Source: Erythrobacteraceae bacterium
Lineage (GTDB): Bacteria > Pseudomonadota > Alphaproteobacteria > Sphingomonadales > Sphingomonadaceae
Length of the DNA stretch: 32,342 nucleotides
Assembly (NCBI GenBank): GCA_027487015.1
Contig: JAIYEK010000263.1
Coordinates: 1-32,342 of the forward strand
Direction of reading: 5' to 3'
The translations under genes were made by a program, and so were the position numbers. Shown here in pieces: positions 23,357 through 32,225 of the stretch (the stretch's first letter is position 1; each line of letters starts with the position of its first letter). Below the pieces are notes generated by a model. That model made no database searches, was not told where the DNA came from, and worked only from the letters and a program-made list of their open reading frames with translations.

Positions 23357-24140
23357 TCTTGCTGCATTCTGGCGTTACGGCGTGGTCAAGACCCTGCGCA
23401 AGTGGAAGGCCGCCGCGCTTTCGCCGGTGATGGCGGCGCGTGGGGACGGCCCGGTGCGCTCGGCCTACGGAGTGCTGATGGTGCCCAACTGGCAGGACAC
23501 CACCTTCCGCTATTGCATCTTCGGCACCTATGGCCGCGATTTGGCCGACCTGCTGCTGGGGCAGTGGGAGAACTTCGTCTTCGTCGACATCGGCGCAAAT
23601 CAGGGGCTCTATTCACTGATCGCCGCGCAGAACCCGAAGTGCGAGCGGATCATCGCCTTCGAGCCCGTGCCGACCACCCACGCGCGTCTTGCCGCGAACG
23701 TGGCGCTCAACGGCGGCGCGGCGCGGACTGTGCTGCACCTGCTCGCCATTGCCGACAGCGCCGGGGAGGTGACGATCGATGTCGCGCCCGATCACACCGG
23801 CACCGCGACGCTCGCCGGACGCGAGGACCGACAGGCCGGGGGCGGCTCGGGCGGCGGCGGGGTCACCATCGAAACGATCGACGCGCCCCTGCTCGATCCG
23901 CTACTCGCGGGCGACTTGCCGATGTTCGTCAAGATCGACGTCGAGGGGCTCGAGGCGGTGGTGATCGCCGAGCTCGCCAAGACCGAGGCTTTCGCGCGCG
24001 TCGCAGCGATCTTCTACGAGGTCGATGACCGCTGGGCGAGCGCGGGCGAAATCGAGACGCTCCTGCGCGCGGCAGGCTTCACGCGCTTTGCCAAATACGG
24101 GCGCGGCCACCACTACGACGTGCTGGCGAGCCGCTCCTGA
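23349..24140 (+). CDS. FkbM family methyltransferase
   Basis: This 263-residue SAM-dependent methyltransferase shows motif I as FVFVDIGANQGLYSLIA (80-86 core) and the acidic post-motif IIAFEPVPTTHARLAANVALNG. FVKIDVEGLEAVVIAEL is the typical FkbM segment. The family O-methylates sugars or other hydroxyl groups, often on surface glycans. The GTG at 23349 is chosen because AAGGAG sits 6 bases before it; homology to the family begins further in. A glycine-rich insert lies at about residues 158-175 (QAGGGSGGGG). Its 3' end overlaps the convergent flavoprotein gene by 28 bases. Confidence 0.85.
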   Translation: MADLAAFWRYGVVKTLRKWKAAALSPVMAARGDGPVRSAYGVLMVPNWQDTTFRYCIFGTYGRDLADLLLGQWENFVFVDIGANQGLYSLIAAQNPKCERIIAFEPVPTTHARLAANVALNGGAARTVLHLLAIADSAGEVTIDVAPDHTGTATLAGREDRQAGGGSGGGGVTIETIDAPLLDPLLAGDLPMFVKIDVEGLEAVVIAELAKTEAFARVAAIFYEVDDRWASAGEIETLLRAAGFTRFAKYGRGHHYDVLASRS

Positions 24141-25078
24141 AGCACCGCCTGCGCCAGCGCTCGGCCTGAGAGCCACGCGCCCTCGACGCGCGGACTGTGC
24201 AGCCAGTCGCCCGCGATCCCTAGCTGCAATTCGGCATCGAAGAGCGGGCCATCGGCCTTGCGGGGCTCGGGCTGGGCGTAGAGCCAGCGGTGCGCATCAA
24301 GGTGCACGGGCGCGGCGGGCGGCGTGCCGGTGGCGTCAAAGAAATCGGCGAGCAGAAGGGCGGCGACTTCGTCCTTGGGCAGGTCGATCAGCTCGCGGCT
24401 GCGCGCGGGGCTGGCGTGGATCACCCAGGTCTCCGCGCCGCTGCGCCCCTGCTTTGCGGAATTGCGCGCGGCCCAGCTGATCGGGCCGGTGTCCGAACGA
24501 ACGGTGTCGGAGATTGGCAGAGGCGCCGCGAATGCTGCCATCACCGCCCAGCAGGGCGCCGAAGCGATGCTGGCGGCGCGCGCGGCGAAGTCTGGCGCGG
24601 CCTCGGCGAGCAGCACCCCAGCCTGTTCGGCCGGAACGGCGACGAGGACGGTGCTCGCAAGGAACACCTCCTCCCCCGCGTCCACCCGCCAGAGCGCGCC
24701 GTCACGGCAAAGCCGCTCGGCGCGCACGTTCCAGCGCACGTCGAGGCTTGCCGCCATATGCTTGACGCAGGCGTTCATGCCCGGCGTTCCGACCCACGCT
24801 TCCGCGCCCGCAGCAGGCCAACGCGCCGCGACCCCTGCCGCCTCCCATGCCGCAACCGTCTCGCGGAAAGCGGGATCGCGCGCGGTGAAGTATTGTGCGC
24901 CGTGATCGAAGCTTACCGGCTCTCCGTCGATCTCGACCCGCCGCGCCGCCATCCGCCCACCGGGACCGCGCCCCTTGTCGAGCACGATGATGCGCTGGCC
25001 TGTGGCGGCAAGAGCGGTGGCTGCAGAAAGCCCCGCCATGCCGCCGCCGATAATCACGATATCAAATTGTCCGTCCAT
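24113..25078 (-). CDS. Renalase-like NAD(P)/FAD-dependent oxidoreductase
   Basis: This 321-residue flavoprotein has the dinucleotide-binding motif DIVIIGGGMAGLSAATAL (GxGxxG at 11-16) with LDKGRGPGGRMAARR and FDHGAQYFTARDPAFR, which define the renalase-like COG3380 group. GIAGDWLHSPRVEGAWLSGRALA is the second FAD contact segment. The family's bacterial members have varied or unknown substrates. The start at 25078 lies 31 bases after the egtD stop, so it probably forms a three-gene transcript with egtB and egtD. Whether it takes part in ergothioneine metabolism or just shares the transcript is unknown. Confidence 0.82.
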   Translation of the reverse strand: MDGQFDIVIIGGGMAGLSAATALAATGQRIIVLDKGRGPGGRMAARRVEIDGEPVSFDHGAQYFTARDPAFRETVAAWEAAGVAARWPAAGAEAWVGTPGMNACVKHMAASLDVRWNVRAERLCRDGALWRVDAGEEVFLASTVLVAVPAEQAGVLLAEAAPDFAARAASIASAPCWAVMAAFAAPLPISDTVRSDTGPISWAARNSAKQGRSGAETWVIHASPARSRELIDLPKDEVAALLLADFFDATGTPPAAPVHLDAHRWLYAQPEPRKADGPLFDAELQLGIAGDWLHSPRVEGAWLSGRALAQAVLQERLASTS

Positions 25079-25109
25079 CCCGCGCCAACGCGCGAGCGCG
25101 GCGAGGGTT

Positions 25110-26096
25110 TCAGGGTGCGGACCTTGGCGGGCGCGATTCGGCCAGCACCAGCGAGAAGCGCTTGCCCTCGTCGGTCCAACGCGCGAGCGGCTCCCACCCG
25201 CCCGCCGCAAGCAGCATTTGGCCTGAGCGCTTGGTAAACTTGTGGCTGTTCTCGGTGTGGATGCTCTCACCCGCGCGCATTTCGAAGCGCTGCTCGCTGA
25301 CGGTCAAGGCCACATCTTCGCGCGCCACCAGATGCATCTCGATCCGCGCGAAGGGATCGTTCCAGCGCGCCTCGTGAGCGAAGGCTGCGAGAGGGATGTC
25401 GCCGCCAAGCTCGCGGTTGATCCGGGCAAGGAGGTTCATGTTGAACGCCGCGGTCACCCCGGCGGCATCGTCATAGGCGGCGAGCAGGACGTCCTCGTCC
25501 TTGACCAGATCCATCCCGATCAAGAGCAGCGCGCCCTCGCCCAGCGTGTCGCGCATCGAGCGCAGCAGGTCGGTCGCGGTGCGGGCGATCATGTTGCCGA
25601 TGGTGGAGCCGGGGAAGAAGCCCAATTTGGGCAGGTCGGCCACCTCGGCGGGCAGCTCGACCCGGCGCATGAAATCGGCCTCGACCGGATGGACCGGAAG
25701 CCCGGGGAATTTCTCGGACAGCGCCGCCGAAGACGCGCGCAGGAAGTCCCCCGCGATGTCGAGCGGGACATAGGCCGAAGGCTGACACGCGCTCAGCAGC
25801 AGCGGGGTCTTGACCGAGGAGCCCGAGCCGAACTCGACCACAGCGCGCCCGGGCCCGATCAGCTCGGCGATCTCGGCCACGCGCGTCTGGAGGATCTCGG
25901 TCTCGGCGCGGGTGGGATAATACTCGGGGAGCTGGGTGATGTCCTCGAACAGCTGGGAGCCGGCATCGTCGTAGAACCAGCGCGCGGGGATCGCTTTCTG
26001 CGGCTCGCCAAGCCCCGCCAGCACATCCGCGCGGAACGCGAGATCGACCCCGCCCGCATCGCGTTCGACCAGCCTCAGGCCTGCAAGCTTCGTCAT
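25110..26096 (-). CDS. egtD: L-histidine N-alpha-methyltransferase (ergothioneine synthesis)
   Basis: This 328-residue SAM-dependent enzyme trimethylates histidine to hercynine, the first step of ergothioneine synthesis. Clear family segments are ARWFYDDAGSQLFEDITQLPEYYPTRAE (39-64), VVEFGSGSSVKTPLLL (87-101) with Asp113 in YVPLDI, FFPGSTIGN with the Asn expected to hold the histidine substrate, and SHKFTKRSG near the end. The ATG at 26096 is chosen over one six codons upstream, because AGGA lies 8 bases before it and it sits one base after the egtB stop, as expected for coupled genes. Confidence 0.95.
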   Translation of the reverse strand: MTKLAGLRLVERDAGGVDLAFRADVLAGLGEPQKAIPARWFYDDAGSQLFEDITQLPEYYPTRAETEILQTRVAEIAELIGPGRAVVEFGSGSSVKTPLLLSACQPSAYVPLDIAGDFLRASSAALSEKFPGLPVHPVEADFMRRVELPAEVADLPKLGFFPGSTIGNMIARTATDLLRSMRDTLGEGALLLIGMDLVKDEDVLLAAYDDAAGVTAAFNMNLLARINRELGGDIPLAAFAHEARWNDPFARIEMHLVAREDVALTVSEQRFEMRAGESIHTENSHKFTKRSGQMLLAAGGWEPLARWTDEGKRFSLVLAESRPPRSAP

Positions 26097-26097
26097 C

Positions 26098-27381
26098 TCA
26101 GGCGTCCTTGGCAAGCCGCAGGCCGGTGAATTGCCAGCGCTGGTGGGGGTAGAAGAAATTGCGGTAGGAGACGCGCGAATGGCCGCGCACGGTGGCGCAG
26201 GATGCGCCGCGCAGCACCACTTGGCCGCTCATGAACTTGCCGTTGTATTCGCCCACCGCACCCTCGGCGACGCGGAAGCCGGGGTAGGGCAAATAGGCCG
26301 AGCGGGTGAACTGCCAGCAATCGCCGAACAGCCCGGGCGATCCCATCGGCAACACCGGCCCGGCGCAATAGAGCTGGTTGCCGCCGCGCGGATCATGCGC
26401 GGGCAGAGGCGAGGCGCCGTCCTGTCCGCGGGCGATAGCCTCCCATTCGAACTCGGTCGGCAGCCGCGCACCCGCCCAGGTGGCAAAGGCATCGGCCTCG
26501 AAATTGGAGATGTGGGTGACGGGGGCATGGGGGTCGCGCGGCTGCCAGCCCTGATGGGTGAAATGTGTGGCCCCCTCGCCCCAGTAGAGCGGCGCTTCGA
26601 TGCCCTCGCGCTGGACCCAGCCCCAGCCATCGGCGAGCCACAGGCGCGCATTGGCGTAGCCGCCATCGGCGATGAAGACGTCCCATTCGGCGTTGGTCAC
26701 CAGCCGGTCGGCGAGTGCGAAGGGCTCGAGCAGCACGCGGTGGCGTGGGCCTTCATTGTCGAACGCGAAGCCATCCGACTGGTGCCCGACCAGCGCGATT
26801 CCCCCCGGGTGCGTGTGCCAGCCGGAGGAGACGACGGTGGTCGCCGCCGCCTCCCCGGTGCCTGCGGGCGCCCACATGGCGGGGCCCAGCGGATTCTGGA
26901 ACAGCGCGTGCTTGATGTCGGTGAGCAGCAATTCGATGTGCTGCTCTTCATGCGCAACGCCGAGCGCGATCAGCGATGCCAGCGCCGGATCGGCGAGCAG
27001 CGGCTCCATCGCCTCGGTGACATGTGCGCGCCACGCCAGCACCTCATCGAGCGTCGGCCGCGAGAGCATCCCGCGTGCGGCGCGCGAAATGCGCGCGCCC
27101 TCTGCCTCGTAATAGGAATTGAACAGGAACGGCCAACGCTCGTCATGCAAGGCATAGCCGGGGGCGTGTTCGCGCAGGAGGAAGGTTTCCCAGAACCACG
27201 TCGTATGCGCAAGGTGCCATTTGGCGGGGCTCGCGTCCTCCATCGACTGGATCGAGGCATCGGCATCGCTGAGCGGCGCGACGAGCGCTTCAGTCAGCGC
27301 GCGGGTGGCGCGAAAGCGCGCGGACAGCGCCGCACCGGCCTCCGCCCCCACCGGGACATCCTGCAATTCGCTGCGATGCAC
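26098..27381 (-). CDS. egtB: Ergothioneine sulfoxide synthase EgtB
   Basis: This 427-residue non-haem iron enzyme joins hercynine to a cysteine-type thiol with O2, forming the sulfoxide. The N-terminal DinB-like domain has the iron ligands His59 in KWHLAHTTW and His144/His148 in AHEEQHIELLL. The C-terminal FGE-sulfatase domain ends with GQVVLRGASCATVRGHSRVSYRNFF and FTGLRLAK. The GTG at 27381 has an excellent ribosome site (GGGAGG, 7 bases before it); an in-frame ATG at 27423 has none and would add 14 residues. Whether the thiol donor is cysteine or gamma-glutamylcysteine cannot be told. No egtA, egtC or egtE is nearby. Confidence 0.94.
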   Translation of the reverse strand: MHRSELQDVPVGAEAGAALSARFRATRALTEALVAPLSDADASIQSMEDASPAKWHLAHTTWFWETFLLREHAPGYALHDERWPFLFNSYYEAEGARISRAARGMLSRPTLDEVLAWRAHVTEAMEPLLADPALASLIALGVAHEEQHIELLLTDIKHALFQNPLGPAMWAPAGTGEAAATTVVSSGWHTHPGGIALVGHQSDGFAFDNEGPRHRVLLEPFALADRLVTNAEWDVFIADGGYANARLWLADGWGWVQREGIEAPLYWGEGATHFTHQGWQPRDPHAPVTHISNFEADAFATWAGARLPTEFEWEAIARGQDGASPLPAHDPRGGNQLYCAGPVLPMGSPGLFGDCWQFTRSAYLPYPGFRVAEGAVGEYNGKFMSGQVVLRGASCATVRGHSRVSYRNFFYPHQRWQFTGLRLAKDA

Positions 27382-27453
27382 GCGCGCACCTCCCGTCCAA
27401 GTTTGCGCCAGCGAGCGGACCATGCCAGCCCGCCGTGACGCAGGAAAGACGGT

Positions 27454-27478
27454 TGGTAGCCGCGCGGCTATCGGAAAA
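27454..27478 (-). repeat. Copy 2 of a shared upstream motif
   Basis: Read on the minus strand, TTTTCCGAT, one base, then GCCGCGCGGCTACCA. All 24 block bases match copy 1 at 5638-5665; only the spacer length differs (1 against 4). It ends 72 bases before the egtB GTG, or 30 before the alternative ATG at 27423. Part of it (TAGCCGCGCGGCTA) is a perfect 14-bp palindrome. Confidence 0.45.
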
Positions 27479-27494
27479 TCATCACACCCGTGAG

Positions 27495-27510
27495 GATTTC
27501 ACATGAAATC
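27495..27510. promoter_or_regulatory. Palindrome between DAHP synthase stop and egtB
   Basis: GATTTCA and TGAAATC form a perfect 7-bp inverted repeat around CA. It overlaps the stop codon of the DAHP synthase gene and lies upstream of egtB. It may be an operator for the egtB operon or a weak terminator; the sequence alone does not decide. Confidence 0.3.
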
Positions 27511-28900
27511 ACGCCGCGTGGCTGACTTCCGCCTCGCGTGCGCCACCTGCCGCCTCGTTGAGCATTTCGGCCACCAGGAAAGCGAGTTCGAGCGATTGTT
27601 CGGCGTTGAGACGCGGGTCGCAGTGGGTGTGATAGCGGTCGCCGAGGCGTTCCTCGGTGATCGCCACGGCCCCGCCGACGCACTCGGTCACGTCCTGCCC
27701 GGTCATCTCGATATGGATACCGCCGGGGTGCGAGCCTTCGGCGCGGTGGACGGCAAAGAAGCCCTTCACTTCGCGCAGGATGCGGTCGAAGGGGCGGGTC
27801 TTGAAGCCGCTGTCGGACTTGACGACGTTTCCGTGCATCGGGTCGCAGCTCCACACCACCGGGTGCCCTTCGCGCTGCACTGCGCGGACGAGCTTGGGCA
27901 GGCCATCCTCGACCTTATCGTGGCCGAAGCGGCTGATGAGCGTCATCCGCCCCGCCTCGCGGCCTGGGTTGAGATCATCGAGCAGGCGCAGCAGCGCGTC
28001 AGGCTCGAGGCTCGGCCCGCACTTCATGCCGAGCGGATTGCCGATCCCGCGAGCAAATTCGATGTGGGCGCTGCCGGGGAAGCGCGTCCGGTCGCCGATC
28101 CACAGCATGTGTGCGGATGTGGCGTACCAGTCGCCGGTAAGCGAATCCCGGCGGCTCATCGCCTGCTCGTAGGGGAGCAGCAGCGCTTCGTGGCTGGTGT
28201 AGAAGCTCGTGCCCTTCAATTGCGGCACGGTTTGGGGATCGATCCCGCAGGCCTCCATGAAATCGAGCGCCTCGCCGATACGGTCGGCCATCTGGGCGAA
28301 TTTCTCGGTCCACGGGGTGCGGCCCATGAAATCGAGCGTCCACTGGTGGACCTGCCGCAGGTTGGCATAGCCCCCGCCCGCGAAAGCGCGCAGCAGGTTG
28401 AGGGTGGCGGCGGCCTGCGAATAGGCCTTCACCATCCGCGCCGGATCATTGCGGCGGCTGACGGGATCGAACTCGATCCCGTTGATGTTGTCGCCGAGGT
28501 AGCTCGGCAGCGTCACATCGCCGATGGTCTCGGTGGCAGACGAGCGCGGCTTGGCGAACTGGCCCGCCATCCGCCCGACCTTCACCACCGGCCGCTTACT
28601 GGCGAATGTCATCACGACCGCCATCTGCAAGAGCACGCGGAAGGTGTCGCGGATGTTATTGGGGTGGAACTCGGCGAAACTTTCGGCGCAGTCCCCGCCC
28701 TGGAGCAGGAAGCCGTGACCGCCCGCGACCGCCGCGAGATCAGCCTTGAGCGCACGCGCCTCACCCGCAAACACCAGCGGGGGATAGGACGAGAGGGTCT
28801 TTTCAGCCTCGGCCAATTCCGCCGCATCTTCGTAATGCGGCAGGTGGCGCGCTTCGTGGGCCTTCCAGCTCTCCGGGGTCCAGGTCTCGGGCACAGTCAC
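27509..28900 (-). CDS. Class II 3-deoxy-7-phosphoheptulonate (DAHP) synthase
   Basis: This 463-residue enzyme condenses phosphoenolpyruvate and erythrose 4-phosphate, the first step of the shikimate pathway. Class II signatures are [14 protein letters not shown] with metal ligand Cys71, [14 protein letters not shown] (107-120), [41 protein letters not shown] and [18 protein letters not shown]. Length is normal for the class. The start codon is GTG at 28900, with AGAAAG just before it. It stands alone, 130 bp downstream of the M16 peptidase gene on the same strand. Confidence 0.96.
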   Translation of the reverse strand: MTVPETWTPESWKAHEARHLPHYEDAAELAEAEKTLSSYPPLVFAGEARALKADLAAVAGGHGFLLQGGDCAESFAEFHPNNIRDTFRVLLQMAVVMTFASKRPVVKVGRMAGQFAKPRSSATETIGDVTLPSYLGDNINGIEFDPVSRRNDPARMVKAYSQAAATLNLLRAFAGGGYANLRQVHQWTLDFMGRTPWTEKFAQMADRIGEALDFMEACGIDPQTVPQLKGTSFYTSHEALLLPYEQAMSRRDSLTGDWYATSAHMLWIGDRTRFPGSAHIEFARGIGNPLGMKCGPSLEPDALLRLLDDLNPGREAGRMTLISRFGHDKVEDGLPKLVRAVQREGHPVVWSCDPMHGNVVKSDSGFKTRPFDRILREVKGFFAVHRAEGSHPGGIHIEMTGQDVTECVGGAVAITEERLGDRYHTHCDPRLNAEQSLELAFLVAEMLNEAAGGAREAEVSHAA

Positions 28901-28965
28901 AATCTTTCTACGTCAAGGCGCGCGACACGCCGCGCGGGGGCGCCCGCTACCCGAGCGCGGCACGA

Positions 28966-28971
28966 ATTGTA
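28966..28971 (-). promoter_or_regulatory. Possible -10 element for DAHP synthase
   Basis: On the minus strand TACAAT differs from the sigma-70 consensus by one base and lies 65 bases before the GTG. TTGTGC 18 bases upstream is a weak -35. No terminator for the M16 gene is visible in the same 130-bp gap. Confidence 0.3.
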
Positions 28972-29030
28972 AAGCGACAAAGCCGCCTCGCACAACTTTA
29001 TTTCCCGGCCACAGTCAGCGGCAGGACCGA

Positions 29031-32000
29031 TCAGCGCCCGCTCATGCCCGTTTGCGCAGCATTCGGAACCGCACCCGCCGGCACCGCCTCGGCGAGGGTC
29101 TGGCCTTCGGGGATGATCGCCATCCGGAATGTCCGGTCCTTCGCCAGATACCGCGCGGCCAGCGCCTGCATCGCCTGCGGAGTGGTCTGCGAGTAGTCCG
29201 GCAATATCGAACGCAGCATCCCAATGCGGGCCGGGTCCTGGGTCGCGCCTTCGAGGTTGTAGAGCCAGAACTGGTTACCGGTCGAAGCGCGGCGGACCAT
29301 CTGGGCGAGCGGCTCGGTCACCCGGGCGAGCTCGTCGGCGGTCGGCGGATTGGCGGCGAGGTCCGCGGCAATCTTGTCGGCCTCGGCGAAGAACATCGGC
29401 ACGAAGTCGGGGGTGAGCTGCGCGACCGCGGTGATCCGGCCGCCGGTGGCCAGATCGGCGGGCCAGCTCGAGAACACCTGCGGCGCATAGCTCGCCCCGG
29501 CGCGTTCGCGCAAGGCATCCATCAGGCGGTTGTTGAACAGCTGGGTGAGGATTTCGAGCTGACGGCTTGTCCGCAGGTCCTCGGTCCCGCCCCCGCTGCG
29601 CCACGAGACCACGGCGGCGGCCTGATTGGCATCGCCGCGGTGGGTGACGACGCTCGGCTTGTCGACCGCCGGCGCAAAGCCGGGGACGCGCGCGGCGACA
29701 TCGGCAGGGATCGGGTCGCGGGCGGGCAGCGCGCCGAAGGTGAGGCGCAGCTGCTCGGTCACGGCGGCCTTGTCGAACTCGCCGAACACCAGCACCTCGA
29801 TCGGGCCCTGCTTCAATAGCGGCTCCCACACCTTGCGGAATTCCTCAGGGGTAGCGGCCTTGAGCGCGTCAGGCCCCGGTGTTGCAAAGCGCCCGTCGCC
29901 GCCGGTCACGAGATATTCGAGATCGCGGTTGAGCACCCCACCGGGGCTGGTCGAATAGGTGTTGTAGGCAAGCTCGGAGCCCGCCTTGGCGCGCAGCACC
30001 GGGTCCTTGTCCCAGCGCGGCATCCCGAGCTTTGCGGCAAAGAGGTAGAGCTGGTCGTTGACGTCCTCCGAGCGGGTCTGCGCGGTGAAGGTGAAGACCG
30101 CATCGTCGATCGAAAAATCGAAGCCGAGCTTGCGGCCGTTCGCCAGCCGGTCGATCTCGTTCTGGCCGAGTTCGCCCAGCCCAGAGCCGACCAGCGCCGC
30201 CTCGCCCAGTTCGGCATAGACAGCGCTGCCGGCATCGAAGGCGCGCCAGCCCGCGCCGAAGCGCACGCGCACGGTGACGCGGCCGGGCTCGGCATCATTG
30301 GCCCACATCAGCGCCTTGACGCCATTGGCGAAATCGACCTGCTCGACCTCGAGCACGCCGAGCGGTTTTTGCGCCGCGATGGTGCCGGGCGCGCCCACCG
30401 GGGGCAGGTCGGCAAAGGCGATGGCCTCGCCCGCAACCCGCGCCGAGCCGTCGGCGGCCGCCTTCGTGGCGAGCGCGGTGCGGATCGCGGCGACATCGGC
30501 CTCCCCTGCTGCCGGGGTGACGTAGACGCCGCGCGTCACCGTGCCCTGGAACAGCGCGCGGGTGCGCTTCAAGACCGCCGCGGGCGTGAGGCGCGGTTTC
30601 ATGTTGCGGAACACGTTCAGCACCACCTTGGGCGCGGCGACGGTTTCGCGGATGTCGACCGCGTTGACGAGGTTGTCGGCAAGGTCGCTGCCCGATTGCA
30701 CGCTTTCCTGTTCGACCCCGTTGGCGAAGGCGACATCGAACTGGGCGACCTCGCGGTCGATCTCCTCCTGCGTCGGCGGGTTGGCGATGGCATCGGCGAT
30801 GACGCTGCGAACATCGGTGAGCGCGGCCTTCCAGTCGGCCGAAAGCGGCGCGAAGGTCACGAAGGTCGCATCGACCGAGCGCGAGACGTCGTCCTGCTGG
30901 ACCTGCGCATAGAGGTAGCTTCCGCCGCCGCGCGCGCGGCTTTCGAGCCGGCGGTTGATGATCGCCTGCGCGACCGCATCGGTGAGGAGGCCCTCGTTGT
31001 AGACGACGGTGTCCTGCACCTGCCGCCACGGGCGCAGGATCGCATAGGTGAGGCTGCGCGGCAGATCGGGCTCGACGCCCACTGCGAGCTCGCCAATCGG
31101 GGCCAGCCCGCCCGCGGGCACCACCGCGCCCTTGGGCGCAAGCGGATCGCCGAACTTTGGCGCGATGCCCGGCGTGCCGGTGCCCTGCCAATCGCCAAAC
31201 CATTGCTCGACCAGCCCGGCGAGCACCATCGGATCAGCGTCGCCCGCAACCACGATCACGGTGTTTTCCGGCCGGTACCAGCGGTCGTAGAAGGCCTGCA
31301 CCGCAGGGCCGGTAGCGCCGTTCAGCGTCGCCTCGGTGCCGATCGGATTGCGCACCGCGAGCCGTTGCTCCGCAAAGAAGGTCTTGCGGGTGAGATCGCC
31401 GGTACGCTCGGCCGCCCCGCCCCGCTCGCGCTTTTCGGCGAGCACGATCGGACGCTCGGCGGCGACGTTGCCGTCGGACAGCACCGGCTCGCGGATCATG
31501 CCCGAGAGCAGCCGGAAGCTTTCGGCGAGCTTGGCATCGTCGATGTTCGGGATGTCGAGCTTGTAGGCGGTGTGGGTCGGCGTCGTCTCGGCATTGGTGT
31601 CATTGCCGAAGGTCGCGCCGAGGCGCTGCCAGGCCGAGATCGCCTCGGCCTTGCCGAGATACTTGCTCTCGCGGAACAGGAGGTGTTCGAGCAGGTGCGC
31701 ATAGCCCTGTTCGTTGTCGGTCTCGTAGAGCGATCCCGCGTCGATCCGCACCCGGATCGAGACCTGCCGCGGCGGCACACCGTTGCGGCGCACGGCATAG
31801 CGCAGGCCGTTCTTCATCTGCCCGAACAGCCACTTGCTATCGGCCGGGATGTCCGAGCCCTTGTAGAGCCAAGCGTTGCCAGCAGGCTGGAGCGCCTGGG
31901 GCGCTGGCACCGGGGGCGCAGCGGGGATCGGCACCGCGGCCGGGGATTGCGCCTGCGCCGTGCTATGCGCGGAGTTGACGAACCGCTTGTCGGTCTTGTT

Positions 32001-32102
32001 CGACGGCGGCGGGGCGGCCTGCTCGGCCAGCAGCGGCTGCAAGGCGACCAGCGGTGCAAGAACAAGGGCGAGCGCGCGCGCGGCGCGGGGGAAGGACGTC
32101 AT
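29031..32102 (-). CDS. Exported M16-family zinc metallopeptidase, fused active and inactive halves
   Basis: This 1023-residue protein has a signal peptide (RAARALALVLAPLVALQPLLA) and a Pro/Ala-rich linker (about 53-73). The first M16 repeat carries the inverted zinc motif YAHLLEHLLF (His136, Glu139, His140) with distal Glu215 in AAERPIVLAEKR, exactly 75 residues after His140, so it should be active. The second half (about 590-1000) has the fold (VKALMWANDAEPGRVTVRVRFGAGW) but AELGEAALV in place of HxxEH, so it is the inactive partner. Both halves in one chain, as in pitrilysin. It probably degrades peptides in the periplasm. The ATG at 32102 is preferred over one at 32207 because the signal peptide starts there. 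No ribosome site precedes it; see the -10 at 32110. Confidence 0.92.
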   Translation of the reverse strand: MTSFPRAARALALVLAPLVALQPLLAEQAAPPPSNKTDKRFVNSAHSTAQAQSPAAVPIPAAPPVPAPQALQPAGNAWLYKGSDIPADSKWLFGQMKNGLRYAVRRNGVPPRQVSIRVRIDAGSLYETDNEQGYAHLLEHLLFRESKYLGKAEAISAWQRLGATFGNDTNAETTPTHTAYKLDIPNIDDAKLAESFRLLSGMIREPVLSDGNVAAERPIVLAEKRERGGAAERTGDLTRKTFFAEQRLAVRNPIGTEATLNGATGPAVQAFYDRWYRPENTVIVVAGDADPMVLAGLVEQWFGDWQGTGTPGIAPKFGDPLAPKGAVVPAGGLAPIGELAVGVEPDLPRSLTYAILRPWRQVQDTVVYNEGLLTDAVAQAIINRRLESRARGGGSYLYAQVQQDDVSRSVDATFVTFAPLSADWKAALTDVRSVIADAIANPPTQEEIDREVAQFDVAFANGVEQESVQSGSDLADNLVNAVDIRETVAAPKVVLNVFRNMKPRLTPAAVLKRTRALFQGTVTRGVYVTPAAGEADVAAIRTALATKAAADGSARVAGEAIAFADLPPVGAPGTIAAQKPLGVLEVEQVDFANGVKALMWANDAEPGRVTVRVRFGAGWRAFDAGSAVYAELGEAALVGSGLGELGQNEIDRLANGRKLGFDFSIDDAVFTFTAQTRSEDVNDQLYLFAAKLGMPRWDKDPVLRAKAGSELAYNTYSTSPGGVLNRDLEYLVTGGDGRFATPGPDALKAATPEEFRKVWEPLLKQGPIEVLVFGEFDKAAVTEQLRLTFGALPARDPIPADVAARVPGFAPAVDKPSVVTHRGDANQAAAVVSWRSGGGTEDLRTSRQLEILTQLFNNRLMDALRERAGASYAPQVFSSWPADLATGGRITAVAQLTPDFVPMFFAEADKIAADLAANPPTADELARVTEPLAQMVRRASTGNQFWLYNLEGATQDPARIGMLRSILPDYSQTTPQAMQALAARYLAKDRTFRMAIIPEGQTLAEAVPAGAVPNAAQTGMSGR

Positions 32103-32109
32103 GGGACGG

Positions 32110-32115
32110 ACTATA
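32110..32115 (-). promoter_or_regulatory. -10 element placing M16 transcript start at its ATG
   Basis: On the minus strand TATAGT (one mismatch to consensus) ends 7 bases before the ATG at 32102. Transcription would then begin at or within a base of the start codon, giving a leaderless mRNA, which agrees with the absence of a Shine-Dalgarno sequence. The -35 region is weak. Confidence 0.4.
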
Positions 32116-32190
32116 AGGCGGCAAAGTCTGAAGCGATAGTGAATGCTTATCGCGTTTCGCGCGTCCTTGCATGCCGCCACAGGCTTGCCC

Positions 32191-32219
32191 TTGCCCCACG
32201 CAGGCACGCACCCTAGATG
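32191..32219 (+). promoter_or_regulatory. Possible promoter of the nfuA-like gene
   Basis: TTGCCC (32191-32196) and TAGATG (32214-32219) are 17 bases apart, and the second ends 6 bases before the ATG at 32226. This again predicts a leaderless transcript. The hexamers are only moderate matches. Confidence 0.3.
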
Positions 32220-32225
32220 GGTCCC

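Noticed and set aside
23823-23870. Glycine-rich repeat in the FkbM gene as a possible microsatellite
   Set aside because: The codons are mixed and too short to be a true tandem repeat; it reads as a flexible loop.
28931-28960. Possible third copy of the shared upstream motif before DAHP synthase
   Set aside because: Only GGTAGCGG and scattered GC-rich bases match; the TTTTCCGAT block is missing.
30369-32216. 615-residue plus-strand open frame opposite the M16 gene
   Set aside because: It is rich in Arg, Gly, Ala and His, as expected of an antisense frame in high-GC DNA, and the opposite strand encodes a clear M16 peptidase.
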